Position numbers and translations under genes: made by a program | Shown: positions 34,452 to 43,400 of the stretch, piece after piece | How positions within the stretch are numbered: position 1 is the first letter of the stretch | How the letters are laid out: each line of letters opens with the position of its first letter | Notes under the pieces: generated by a model | The model's database searches: none | Told to the model about the DNA's origin: nothing | The model's input: only the letters and a program-made list of their open reading frames with translations | DNA from: Spirochaetales bacterium | GTDB taxonomy: Bacteria; Spirochaetota; Spirochaetia; UBA9216 | DNA: 64,000 nucleotides | Direction of reading: 5' to 3' | Assembly: GCA_016342585.1 (NCBI GenBank) | Contig: JAEINK010000002.1 | Coordinates: 62,001 to 126,000 of the forward strand

Positions 34452-35450
34452 TTGTTAAGGATTTTTACATATATTGCAGATCTTCTCACCTGGCAGCTAT
34501 TCAATCTGGAAGCAGGTTCCCGAATCGGGGAGGCGGTGCACTTCTTTATTGAAGATGTGACAAAGATCTATTTTTTACTTTTCCTGATGATTTATGTGAT
34601 TGCCCTGTTTCGGGCCGGATTGGATACCGAAAGGGTTCGGGCTTATCTCTCCGGAAAAAACCGTTTTGTAGGTTACTTTCTGGCGACAATCTTCGGCTCG
34701 GTTACTCCCTTCTGTTCCTGCTCGAGTATCCCTCTTTTTCTGGGATTTACTTCTGCCGGTATCCCCCTGGGAATCACAATGGCTTTTCTGATCACATCAC
34801 CCATGATAAACGAGGTTGCCGTGGTTCTTCTCGGATCCATGCTTGGGGTGAAGTTTCTGGTCCTCTATGTGGTAACCGGAATTCTGGCGGGAGTCATCGG
34901 AGGCGCCCTGATTGATTTGCTGAAAGCGGACCGCTACCTGACACCCATTGGGAAGAGGGCTGCCGGAATGGGGGCTGATAATATAAACGTTGAAGGTCTT
35001 CCTGAAAATGGGAGTGCCTTGAAAATCAAACTTTCTATGAAAGAACGGCATGTTTTTGCCTGGGATGAGTTAAAAAGCATTTTCTCACGGGTATGGAAAT
35101 GGGTTCTTATCGGTGTTGGTCTGGGTGCGGCTCTCCATGGGTTTATCCCGGATGGGTGGATAACAGCTCACCTGGGAAGTGGAGCCTGGTGGTCCGTTCC
35201 CGGTGCCGTTCTCCTCGGTATCCCTCTTTATTCAGGAGCCAGCGGTGTTATCCCTGTCATAGAATCTCTGCTTAATCATGGGCTGCCCGTAGGAACGGCC
35301 ATGGCCTTTATGATGTCGGTGGTCGCCGCCAGTTTTCCCGAATTTATGATGTTAAAGCAGGTAATGAAACCCAAACTGCTTATCATGTTTTTTATAATGC
35401 TTCTGGTCTTTTTTACACTGGCCGGTTGGTTGTTCAACGTTTTATACTAA
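34452..35450 (+). CDS. COG0701 permease (ArsP-like)
   Basis: 332 residues with about eight to nine TM segments. It carries the family motif TPFCSCSSIPLFLGF and, in the second half, YSGASGVIPVIESLLNHGLP. Start codon is TTG at 34452, behind GGAAGGGG. The family includes ArsP, which exports trivalent organoarsenicals, and other soft-metal permeases. Divergent ArsR and the downstream mini-thioredoxin support a metal(loid) or thiol-reactive substrate. The next gene starts 22 bases after its stop. Confidence 0.85.
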   Translation: MLRIFTYIADLLTWQLFNLEAGSRIGEAVHFFIEDVTKIYFLLFLMIYVIALFRAGLDTERVRAYLSGKNRFVGYFLATIFGSVTPFCSCSSIPLFLGFTSAGIPLGITMAFLITSPMINEVAVVLLGSMLGVKFLVLYVVTGILAGVIGGALIDLLKADRYLTPIGKRAAGMGADNINVEGLPENGSALKIKLSMKERHVFAWDELKSIFSRVWKWVLIGVGLGAALHGFIPDGWITAHLGSGAWWSVPGAVLLGIPLYSGASGVIPVIESLLNHGLPVGTAMAFMMSVVAASFPEFMMLKQVMKPKLLIMFFIMLLVFFTLAGWLFNVLY

Positions 35451-35472
35451 TACCTATTAAAGGAGATAATTA

Positions 35473-35703
35473 ATGAAGATTGAAGTACTTGGCATGGGGT
35501 GTCCTAAATGCAAACAGCTTGAGGCCAATGCAAGGGAAGCGGCCGAAAATGCAGGAATTGATGCGGAGTTTGAGAAAATTGCCGATATGGACAAGATCCT
35601 GGATTATGGTGTGCTTTCAACCCCGGCTCTGGTGGTGGATGGAAAAGTTGTCAGTTCCGGAAAGCTCCTCTCCCCGGAAGATATTAAAGCTTTTCTTGCT
35701 TAA
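35473..35703 (+). CDS. Small thioredoxin-like protein (redox-active disulfide family)
   Basis: 76 residues with a CPKC active site at residues 10-13 (VLGMGCPKCKQLEANA) and the cis-Pro loop STPALVVDGKVV. This is the mini-thioredoxin fold often encoded beside COG0701 permeases. Cytoplasmic, no signal. Strong AGGAGA site. It may reduce or hand over a metal(loid) or thiol-bound substrate for the permease (inference from context). Confidence 0.88.
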   Translation: MKIEVLGMGCPKCKQLEANAREAAENAGIDAEFEKIADMDKILDYGVLSTPALVVDGKVVSSGKLLSPEDIKAFLA

Positions 35704-35760
35704 AGCTCTTTTTTAATGAGTTTTTGAATCAGGAGCACATTTCTGCCGGTCTAATAGTGT

Positions 35761-36432
35761 ATGAACACAATCGTTGCAGAAATTAAAGAGTTACCAACAA
35801 GCCTCCGGCCTCGAGAACTTCTCCAGGCTCAGGGGGCTTCCTATCTTTCGGATATTCAGCTTCTGGCCGTCCTGCTTGGCTCCGGAAGCCGGGGGCGGGG
35901 TGTTTTCTCTGTTTCCCGGGATCTGCTTGCCCTGCTTGAGGCCGAGGGTTTTGATGTGGATATTGATTCCCTCACATCCATCCCCGGTTTAGGCCGCGCC
36001 AAGGCGGGGCTAATACTCGCCGCCTTTGAATTTACACGTCGCTGTCTCCACCCCAACAAGAAAAAGATCACATCCCCCGGGGATATCTATCCTATGATTA
36101 GCCACTACGGTGACCGTAACCAGGAGTATTTTTTATGCCTGTCCTTAAATGGGGCTCATGAGGTTCTGGCTATTCGTGTTGTCTCGATTGGCCTGGTCAA
36201 TCGGGCTATGGTCCACCCCCGGGAGGTCTTTGCCGAGCCTATAGCACAGCGTTGTGCCGCCATAGCGGTCGCCCATAATCACCCTTCCGGAATCCTCAAA
36301 CCCAGTCCCGAGGACAAAGAGGTCACCCGGCGTCTCAAAGAGGCTGGCGAGATTCTGGGGATTCCCCTACTGGATCATGTTATCTTTTCAGATTCGGGGT
36401 TTTACAGTTTTATGGAGGCGGGGGAGCTGTGA
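35761..36432 (+). CDS. radC: RadC-family JAMM protein
   Basis: 223 residues. N-terminal UPF0758 region (LRPRELLQAQG, LLAVLLGSGSRG), a helix-hairpin-helix (SIPGLGRAKA) and a C-terminal JAB/MPN domain with the zinc motif AHNHPSGILKPSPED and the upstream ALNGAHE-like LSLNGAHEVL. Despite the name its role in repair is not established; many copies are linked to mobile DNA. Complete and apparently intact. A decayed fragment of a second copy of the same domain lies 700 bases downstream. Confidence 0.9.
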   Translation: MNTIVAEIKELPTSLRPRELLQAQGASYLSDIQLLAVLLGSGSRGRGVFSVSRDLLALLEAEGFDVDIDSLTSIPGLGRAKAGLILAAFEFTRRCLHPNKKKITSPGDIYPMISHYGDRNQEYFLCLSLNGAHEVLAIRVVSIGLVNRAMVHPREVFAEPIAQRCAAIAVAHNHPSGILKPSPEDKEVTRRLKEAGEILGIPLLDHVIFSDSGFYSFMEAGEL

Positions 36433-36555
36433 GCGGTTCTTATAAATATTTCCCCGGTATAATTGACCATTTTTAAAAGGCTCCGAACTTCTTCACTCGG
36501 CATATTCAGGGGGAAATGATCTGTTTAGTTCAATTGAAACCATCTCTATTTTAAG

Positions 36556-36576
36556 CTTCCCTAAGAACCAGGGAAG
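36556..36576 (+). promoter_or_regulatory. Inverted repeat before the NTF2-like lipoprotein gene
   Basis: CTTCCCT-7-AGGGAAG, perfect arms, followed by TATAAA, about 40 bases upstream of the start codon. No T-run follows, so an operator is more likely than a terminator. Confidence 0.35.
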
Positions 36577-36614
36577 TGATATAAAATAGTAAGAATTTAT
36601 AATTGAGGTGTTTC

Positions 36615-37130
36615 ATGAAAAATAGTTTCAGGTTCAAATTTATCCTTTCTCTCTTTATCTGCTTTCTCTGCTTTCTCTGCTTTCTCTGTTTTGGATGTCA
36701 GGACCCCCCTGTTGTGGTTCTTACTGATGAAGCTTTAATCGAACAGGTAATGGATAAGGAGATCACAGCCTTCAATCAGGGGGAAATGTCATCGTTTCGA
36801 CAGATCTATGCAGATGATGCCGTACTGACCCTTACTGCCAATACTGCGGATACATCAGATGATATTATTTCCACCGGCAATCCCATTCTTAATATATATG
36901 AAGGGTATCATATTAAACACTCCAATATTCAACAGACTGTTTCACTTACCGAAATGGTGATTACGGGGAATACTGCGACCCTGGTGAAATCCGGAACAAT
37001 AAGGGCCACATTCGATGCAAGCGGAATTGAAACGTCTGTTGAGATTACTCCTGATGTTTGGGAACTTGAAAAGCGTGATGGCACCTGGCTGATAACAACG
37101 GGCTGGTGGAATATGGCGAAATGGTGGTAG
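36615..37130 (+). CDS. NTF2/SnoaL-like lipoprotein
   Basis: 171 residues from the ATG at 36615 (GAGGTG upstream; an upstream TTG at 36603 lies on the ribosome-binding site). The signal peptide is extended by repeated FLC units and ends FGCQDPP, so lipidation at that Cys is likely, though the many cysteines make the exact site uncertain. The mature domain resembles the NTF2-like/DUF4440 fold: VMDKEITAFNQGEMSSFRQI, YADDAVLT, a central strand pair and TPDVWELEKRDGTWLIT ending in WWNMAKWW. Such domains often act in binding or polyketide chemistry; no catalytic set is clear here. Confidence 0.68.
   Translation: MKNSFRFKFILSLFICFLCFLCFLCFGCQDPPVVVLTDEALIEQVMDKEITAFNQGEMSSFRQIYADDAVLTLTANTADTSDDIISTGNPILNIYEGYHIKHSNIQQTVSLTEMVITGNTATLVKSGTIRATFDASGIETSVEITPDVWELEKRDGTWLITTGWWNMAKWW
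36653..36688 (+). repeat. 9-base tandem repeat in a signal peptide
   Basis: CTTTATCTG followed by three exact copies of CTTTCTCTG encodes FLC repeats in the hydrophobic core of the lipoprotein signal. Slippage would change the core by three residues per unit without frameshift. Confidence 0.85.
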
Positions 37131-37225
37131 CTGCTGTTGCCCATAATCATCCCGAGCGCAGGTAACCGTTCTGAAGGATAAATACTTTACCTGCGACTTT
37201 CAGTTGTTGGGAAACAAAAGGCAGG
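37129..37225 (+). pseudogene. Decayed RadC fragment
   Basis: Immediately after the lipoprotein stop, one frame reads VAAVAHNHP, the RadC JAMM zinc motif. After a one-base shift the next frame gives PSAGNRSEG. Further shifts give DKYFT and RLSVVGKQ, in the order found in intact RadC (AHNHPSG...PS..DK..T.RL..AG). There are at least three frame breaks and stops, so it cannot be translated as one protein. It ends near the 3' end of the FecR-domain gene. A 9-base inverted repeat (37157-37165 and 37187-37195) lies inside it and could double as a terminator. Confidence 0.6.
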
Positions 37226-37236
37226 TTTCTTTTAAA

Positions 37237-38154
37237 TCACCTCTTGTTCCTGTTCAGAAACTCCTGGAAGGCATCCATCTCACTTTTGTAGGCATCCTTC
37301 TCCTCCTGTAGAGATTCCTGGAGGGCATCTTCCTCTTCCTGAAGCACTCTCTGAAAATCTTCCATCTCCTGGCTGTAATAATCCCGGAATCTATCCATGT
37401 ACTCTTTGTAATCATCGAAGAAGTCATCATCTGAAAAATATTCAAGATAGGCCTCTCGTTCGAGATCCTTGAAATATTCAAAATCATTATAATACTCTTC
37501 GAAGTCATAATGGGGGACATCTTTCGGGTTCAGGTTTCGGAATCTGAACCTGTTGGTGATCCTTGCCACCTCTTCTGCCTCATCTTCCATGATTGTAAGG
37601 ATCTGGTGTTTGGCCTTGGCAACTTCACCCTCAATTATTTCCATGGATGAACCGGTCTGAGGGTTATAAATGTCAACAATACCAGTATTTACGGCAACAG
37701 CAGCCCCTTCCCGGTTATCAACTTCGACAATGAAATCGGTACCTCTAACCCCCAGAGCCATGGAAGGAGTCTGGATGGAGTAGTTATTCCCCTGTACCCT
37801 GGCTGCGATAACCCTCAGCTTCCCTTTTGTTTGAACTATGGTGTTCTGTCTTGTTCCCGATACCCCCTGAAGTTCCTTCAGTTTTATAAAGGTATGAGGA
37901 TAGAGGTTGAGGATGGAACCATTGGGTTCGAGTCTCAACTCTGCATAAGAGTTTTCTGTTTGTATTCCATAGCCGATAAGCAATTCGGTGCCGAAATCAA
38001 AATCATCGATCACCTCTCCGGTAAAATCATAGATGGTAATTTCCCAGGGATCGTCAAAATATTCCAGAATGGCAACAGGAAGTTCCTCACAAAAAAGGCT
38101 CATCCCAGAGAGTAAAAAAAGAAAAGTACATATTGAAACTGTAATTCTGCTCAT
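37237..38154 (-). CDS. FecR-domain protein with acidic coiled-coil tail
   Basis: 305 residues. The signal peptide is cleaved near LFCEELP. Residues about 45-180 are a FecR domain with ELRLEPNGSILNLYPHTFIK and the hallmark SIQTPSMALGVRGTDFIVEV. The C-terminal third is very acidic and aromatic (DDFFDDYKEYMDRFRDYY), then a Glu/Gln coiled coil (EDFQRVLQEEEDALQESLQE). FecR domains in spirochaetes occur on exported proteins without a sigma factor, so this is not a classical FecI regulator. Divergent from the barrel/transglutaminase gene with 189 bases between. Role unknown, possibly an envelope scaffold. Confidence 0.75.
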   Translation of the reverse strand: MSRITVSICTFLFLLSGMSLFCEELPVAILEYFDDPWEITIYDFTGEVIDDFDFGTELLIGYGIQTENSYAELRLEPNGSILNLYPHTFIKLKELQGVSGTRQNTIVQTKGKLRVIAARVQGNNYSIQTPSMALGVRGTDFIVEVDNREGAAVAVNTGIVDIYNPQTGSSMEIIEGEVAKAKHQILTIMEDEAEEVARITNRFRFRNLNPKDVPHYDFEEYYNDFEYFKDLEREAYLEYFSDDDFFDDYKEYMDRFRDYYSQEMEDFQRVLQEEEDALQESLQEEKDAYKSEMDAFQEFLNRNKR

Positions 38155-38343
38155 AACTTTACATTGTAGATCAAGTGCCCATTTTTAACTACTTTTTTAT
38201 AAAAGTTACAAGAAAAATTATGACATTGACGCAATAAATCGGGTCTTCAACCATCTTATGTGATAAATTCAGTATATGAAAATTAAAATGTGACTGTTAT
38301 ACTAAGACTTGGATAATATCGGGATAATATATGGGGGAGCGTC

Positions 38344-40464
38344 ATGACCAGGAAAATAACACTTATTATAGTATTTCTACCAATATTCTTATTTAACAGC
38401 TGGAGTCAGTCGATAGAAGATTTTGCCGTACATTTCAGGCCGGGTGTAGAAATCCCAATTGGTGAAAAAAGTGTACTCACTGACCAGAATGGCACATATA
38501 AAATCGGTGGTTCCACCGGGATCTTCGGTCAGTATATTTTTCCCAGACTCCCCCTTCTCTATCTTGAAGGACATATCAACGTTGGACTCCATCCCACACC
38601 GGCTCAGGATATCCTGGCTCTTACCTCTGCCGGGATGGGGCTTGGTTTTGATTTAAGGGTTGCCGACGCATTAAGTATTCAGCTTGGGGGAGAAGCCGGG
38701 GGAAGCCTGGGTTTTTTTGGTTCCAATGAGGCTGCAGGGAATCCCTATTTTGGCGGCACAGCCGGTGTCATCCTCGATTTATCACCGGGATTTGCCATCT
38801 CAGCGGGAGGTTCCTACCGATACCATATGGGGTGGGATGAGACAGCAGAGTCATATACCGACCTGTATCAAGGGGTTGCCGGGTGGCTGGGAACGGTTTT
38901 AAGGTTTAACCCCGAATCAGGGAGACAGAAACTTCAGGTTTTAGATATAAAGACCGAACCGATCTTCCCTGTATTTTTCGGATACTATGAGGATAACTCC
39001 TTTGGTACCCTCACCATAAAAAACCTGGAAAACTCTTCAATTTCCAATGTTGATGTCTATTTTGATGTTGGTGAATATATGGAGCAGCCGGTTCTCACCG
39101 AATCGATAAGTTCAATAGGCCGGAATGAAGAGGCTGATATAGATTTGAAAGCCCTTTTTACAAGCCGGGTCATGAATCTGACCGAGAGTGCCAAGGTTTC
39201 ATCGGAAATCCGAATTGATTATACTTACCTTGGAGAACGCTTTTCATATACCTATCCTCATACCGTCAGGATTCTGGATAGAAATTCCATGACCTGGGAT
39301 GATGATAGAAAAGCCGCCTCCTTTGTAACATCCCGTGATCCTTCGGTTTTAATTTTCTCAAAGAATACGGCCGGTATTATTCGAGATCTTGGTAAAAACC
39401 CTTTGAACCTCAATTTTCGAATTGCTATGGGGCTTTTTGAAACCTTAAAAATATACGGAATGAATTATGTCATCGATCCCCAATCCTCCTTTGTGGAGGC
39501 CTCCCAGGATGCCCTTTTCCTGGATTATCTCCAGTTTCCATCCCAGTCCCTTATCTATAGAGCGGGTGATTGCGATGACCTTTCAATTCTTTTTGCGGCA
39601 CTCCTGGAGTCTGTCGGGATCGAAACTGCTTTTATAACTGTTCCCGGCCACATCTTCATGGCTTTCTCTCTGGGCCTATCCCCCAATGAGGCCGTTAAGG
39701 AGTTTACAAATACCGATGATTTTATTTTTATTGAAGATGGAACCTGGGTTCCCCTTGAAACAACCATGATTCAGGAGGGATTTTTGAAGTCTTTCAGAAC
39801 CGGCGCCAAACAGTGGCGTGATGCTGTCGCCAAAGAGGTGAATGGCTTTTTCCCCATTCATAGGGCTTGGGAAACCTATCAGCCGGTGGGATTCAATAGC
39901 GGTGCTCTATCACTCCTTTTTCCCGATCCCGATGATATCATTGAAAACTACACAACCAATCTTGATGCCTACGTAAGTCAGGAGATTCGGGCACAGGTTG
40001 AATACTTTGAGTCCCGAATCAGAAATCGTGGGGATAAACCGGGGATCCGAAACAGTTTTGGGATCCTCTATGCCCGGTATGGTCTTTTTGATAAAGCGGA
40101 AGAACAGTTCCTGGCAGCTATCAATTTGAACAGGAGTGCCCACAATACCATGGTAAACCTTGGGAATCTCTATTTCCTGCAGGATGATATGCATGGTGCC
40201 CTCGAATGGTATGAAAAGGCCGCCGCCCTTGCCCCGGATAACCACCTCGTTATTGCCGGCATAGCCCGGGCAAAGTTTGAGCTTGAAGATTATCAGGCTG
40301 CTCAGGATGAGTATAGCCGTCTGGCAGAAGTTAACCCGGAGATGGCGGCTAACTATTCTTATATTGGAAATACAAACAGCTCTATTGTTCGCGCTGCTTC
40401 CGCTATGGATAAGGGAAAGACCTTCTGGGAAGATGATGAAGAGAACGAAGAAGGCGAGGAATAA
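38344..40464 (+). CDS. Beta-barrel/transglutaminase-like/TPR exported protein
   Basis: 706 residues, signal peptide cleaved near SWSQ. Residues about 25-190 look like an outer-membrane barrel-type domain (GHINVGLHPTPAQDILALTS, GGTAGVILDLSPGFAISAGG). Residues about 200-330 form a beta-sandwich (CARDB-like, LTIKNLENSSISNVDVYFDV). A transglutaminase-like cysteine peptidase domain follows at about 350-500 with the triad regions YRAGDCDDLS, VPGHIFMAF and WVPLETT. TPR repeats follow (NTMVNLGNLYFLQDDMHGAL). The tail is acidic. It is followed after 12 bases by the 2000-residue Ig lipoprotein, so it may process or anchor that protein (inference). Confidence 0.75.
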   Translation: MTRKITLIIVFLPIFLFNSWSQSIEDFAVHFRPGVEIPIGEKSVLTDQNGTYKIGGSTGIFGQYIFPRLPLLYLEGHINVGLHPTPAQDILALTSAGMGLGFDLRVADALSIQLGGEAGGSLGFFGSNEAAGNPYFGGTAGVILDLSPGFAISAGGSYRYHMGWDETAESYTDLYQGVAGWLGTVLRFNPESGRQKLQVLDIKTEPIFPVFFGYYEDNSFGTLTIKNLENSSISNVDVYFDVGEYMEQPVLTESISSIGRNEEADIDLKALFTSRVMNLTESAKVSSEIRIDYTYLGERFSYTYPHTVRILDRNSMTWDDDRKAASFVTSRDPSVLIFSKNTAGIIRDLGKNPLNLNFRIAMGLFETLKIYGMNYVIDPQSSFVEASQDALFLDYLQFPSQSLIYRAGDCDDLSILFAALLESVGIETAFITVPGHIFMAFSLGLSPNEAVKEFTNTDDFIFIEDGTWVPLETTMIQEGFLKSFRTGAKQWRDAVAKEVNGFFPIHRAWETYQPVGFNSGALSLLFPDPDDIIENYTTNLDAYVSQEIRAQVEYFESRIRNRGDKPGIRNSFGILYARYGLFDKAEEQFLAAINLNRSAHNTMVNLGNLYFLQDDMHGALEWYEKAAALAPDNHLVIAGIARAKFELEDYQAAQDEYSRLAEVNPEMAANYSYIGNTNSSIVRAASAMDKGKTFWEDDEENEEGEE

Positions 40465-40476
40465 GGAGATTATATC

Positions 40477-43400
40477 ATGAAAAAAATCAGCACCATTTGG
40501 AAAGTTCTATCATTATCTATGCTCCTGTTTGTCATCATTTTCGGATGCCGAAATTCTCTTGTAAATATTATAGAGGATGAGGTTGCGGTTGCGGTAACTG
40601 CTCCTGAAGTTCTTTCTATCTACCCGACTGTCGCCGCCGAAGATATACCTATCTCCTTAAGTACGATTACAGCGACTCTTTCAAAACCGATTGAAGAGTC
40701 CTCTGTTAAAGTATCTACTTTCTTCGTGACGGATCCATCCGGTACCATTATCAATGGTTCGAGACAAGTTGATAACGAGACAATAACATTTACCCCCGTC
40801 TCTTCTCTGATGGTGGGCACTGAATATGCGGTAACTATTGATGGTGTAACCGATAAAGATGGAAATGTAATCTCTGAATTATATACCTGGAGTTTTACCA
40901 CCGGGATAATTGGGGATACTGTTGTTCCTGTTATCTCAGAGGTGACGCTCAATGAGGGGGCTGAATGGACTAACAGCCAAACTGTGGATGTGTTTATCGC
41001 GGCTTCGGATAACTTCGGTATTGCCCAGATGAATGTTTCAACTACAGGGAACTTTTCAGATGCTGGCTGGAATACATGGACCCCGTTATTAAGTGTTGAA
41101 TTCCCTGATGGGGATGGGGCAAAAACCCTTTATGTAAAGGTTAAAGATGGATCCGGTAATGTTTCTGAGGGTATTGCTTCGGCAGTAATCGGCCTTGATA
41201 CTACGGCTCCAATTGTAAATTCATTTGTTATTGATGGTGGGAAAAGTGGTACCCGGAAGGATAATGTAACTGTTGATATTCTCGCCAGTGATGAAGACGC
41301 TGGAAGCGGGATATTTGATTACCGGATTCGTCTTCACGGCGGAGAAGTTTGGACGGTTGATGACTGGACTACTCTTCCGGAGAGTGGTATTTTTATTCCG
41401 GTTTATTCTTTAAGTGTAAGTGCCGATGAAACAGAAATTATTGAGCTTCAGGTCAGAGATCGTGCTGGAAATGAATCTCTTGTTATTGATAGATCAATAA
41501 CAAGAGATTTCACTCCACCCTCAATTAATCTGGGACTTTCTAATCCTATACCCAATTCTGATGACAATAAGACAAAATCTTATGTAAAAATCGCTTTTGA
41601 TGGTGAGATGAATACCTCTACATTTAGTGGAGAAAGTATTAATATTTCAAAAGGAGCTGATCAAATTTCTTCAGACATCTATGAAATTGTTGATGGAAAA
41701 TCTGCTCTTGAATTTACAGAATTTCAGATTTGGGATGTCTCTGAAGGTGATTATGTTGAATATTTCCTTGAACAAAACGTTTCATATACAGTATTTATAA
41801 GCAGTTCTGTATCCGATGTCGCCGGTAATACCTTCGAAGGTGATTACTCTTACTCTTTTTCCAATGGCGCTTTTTTAGATGAAACAGCACCAATTGGTTT
41901 TGTTGTTTTGGATCTTGATGACATTAATTTAAATGCGACTCCAATTTCGAGCTTTGATCTGGAGATCAAAGCGGAAGATGATTATAACGGTGTTCGAGCT
42001 GTGAAGATTTGGGGTGATAATAATAACACTGAGGCTCTTTTTGAGAGTGAGGCGACCTGGGCTCTTTATTCAGAGGGTGCAACTACACCTGAAAATATCA
42101 GTTATATGAGCTATTCACCTGTGATTGGAAATGCATGGCCCCTGCCGATTACCGATGGTGATTATTTTATTTATTATAAGTTTGTTGATTATGCCAATAA
42201 TGAATCTGATGTTCCTGGAATATTGAGGGTCAGTCTGGATACGACAGAACCGGTTATTAATAATATTTTTACAGATGGAGGAACAGGCTATTCTAATAAT
42301 TTTGATGATACAATTAATATAATTTTCGATGCAGAAGATGCTGGTTCTGGTCTTAAGGAAATGTGGTTTTCTGTAGAAGCAAGTGATACTCTGAATCTTC
42401 CAGCAACAAAGGCTTTTGATGCAATTGAATGGCAGGAGTGGTCTTCGATTATAAGCGATTATACCCTTGATTCAGGGGAAGGGAAGTATTTCATCTATGG
42501 AGAGGTTAAGGATCATGTAGATTGGCAGTCCGGAGATACTTCAGGTGTCGCCGATTATACTACAGTTATATTGGACTATACTCCACCGGAAATAGGATTT
42601 GAACTCACTGATCTTGTAGAGACAAACAGAATCGCGCTTCAAACATCAACTATTGTTGATAATCATCCTGATGGCAGCCTTGGGTACCAGATTCCTTCAG
42701 GTGTTGATTCTTACTCCTGGGAGCAAGTTGATGAAGAGGGGACCGGTCCAGGTTTAATTCGGTTTTTTATCGAGGCATCAGGGGAAACTGCTGATTCTAC
42801 TGTTGAAGAACCATATATTGCTGTAGGTGATGAAGAAAATAATTCTATCACGGATGGTTCTGTTGATGGAACCTACATTATAAAAGTAGTAGCCGAGGAT
42901 AATGCCGGTAATAGTGCAGAGAGCAGTGTAGAATTTGTATGGGATACTTTAGATCCAAATGATGTTGGCACTTTAACTGCCTTTGTTGATGTCGTTGTAG
43001 ATGAAGCAACTGGTGAAACTCAACAAACGCAGTTCACTACATCGGATAACTTGGAAATCGAATATATAAACTATTCTCAACCATATATATCCTGGGATTC
43101 TCCTAATGGAGCTGATTTCTTTACTATCATGCCTTCCTCGGATGTTCAGACTCCTAATACACCTCCCGGAGTAGCTGAAAGTGACCCTGCATGGTATTCC
43201 TACTGGGATGATCCTGCAATTGACTGGGCGGATTCTGCCACATATGATAATGCAAATAAGTATTTCATCCGCAGTGAAGATCCCATTGTCTCTCCTCGAT
43301 CACCCACATACACGGGGCAAAATGATGGTTTAGCTTATTTATATATAGCAGCATGGGATAATGCGGGAAATAGATCAAATCGAACGACTGATCAGGTTGT

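Noticed and set aside
36506-36788. 13-base direct repeat TCAGGGGGAAATG at about 36507 and 36777
   Set aside because: One copy lies inside the lipoprotein coding sequence and no other mobile-element signs accompany it; likely chance.
37237-38154. FecI/FecR iron-sensing pair
   Set aside because: No sigma factor or TonB receptor nearby, and the protein has a cleavable signal rather than the single-TM anti-sigma layout.
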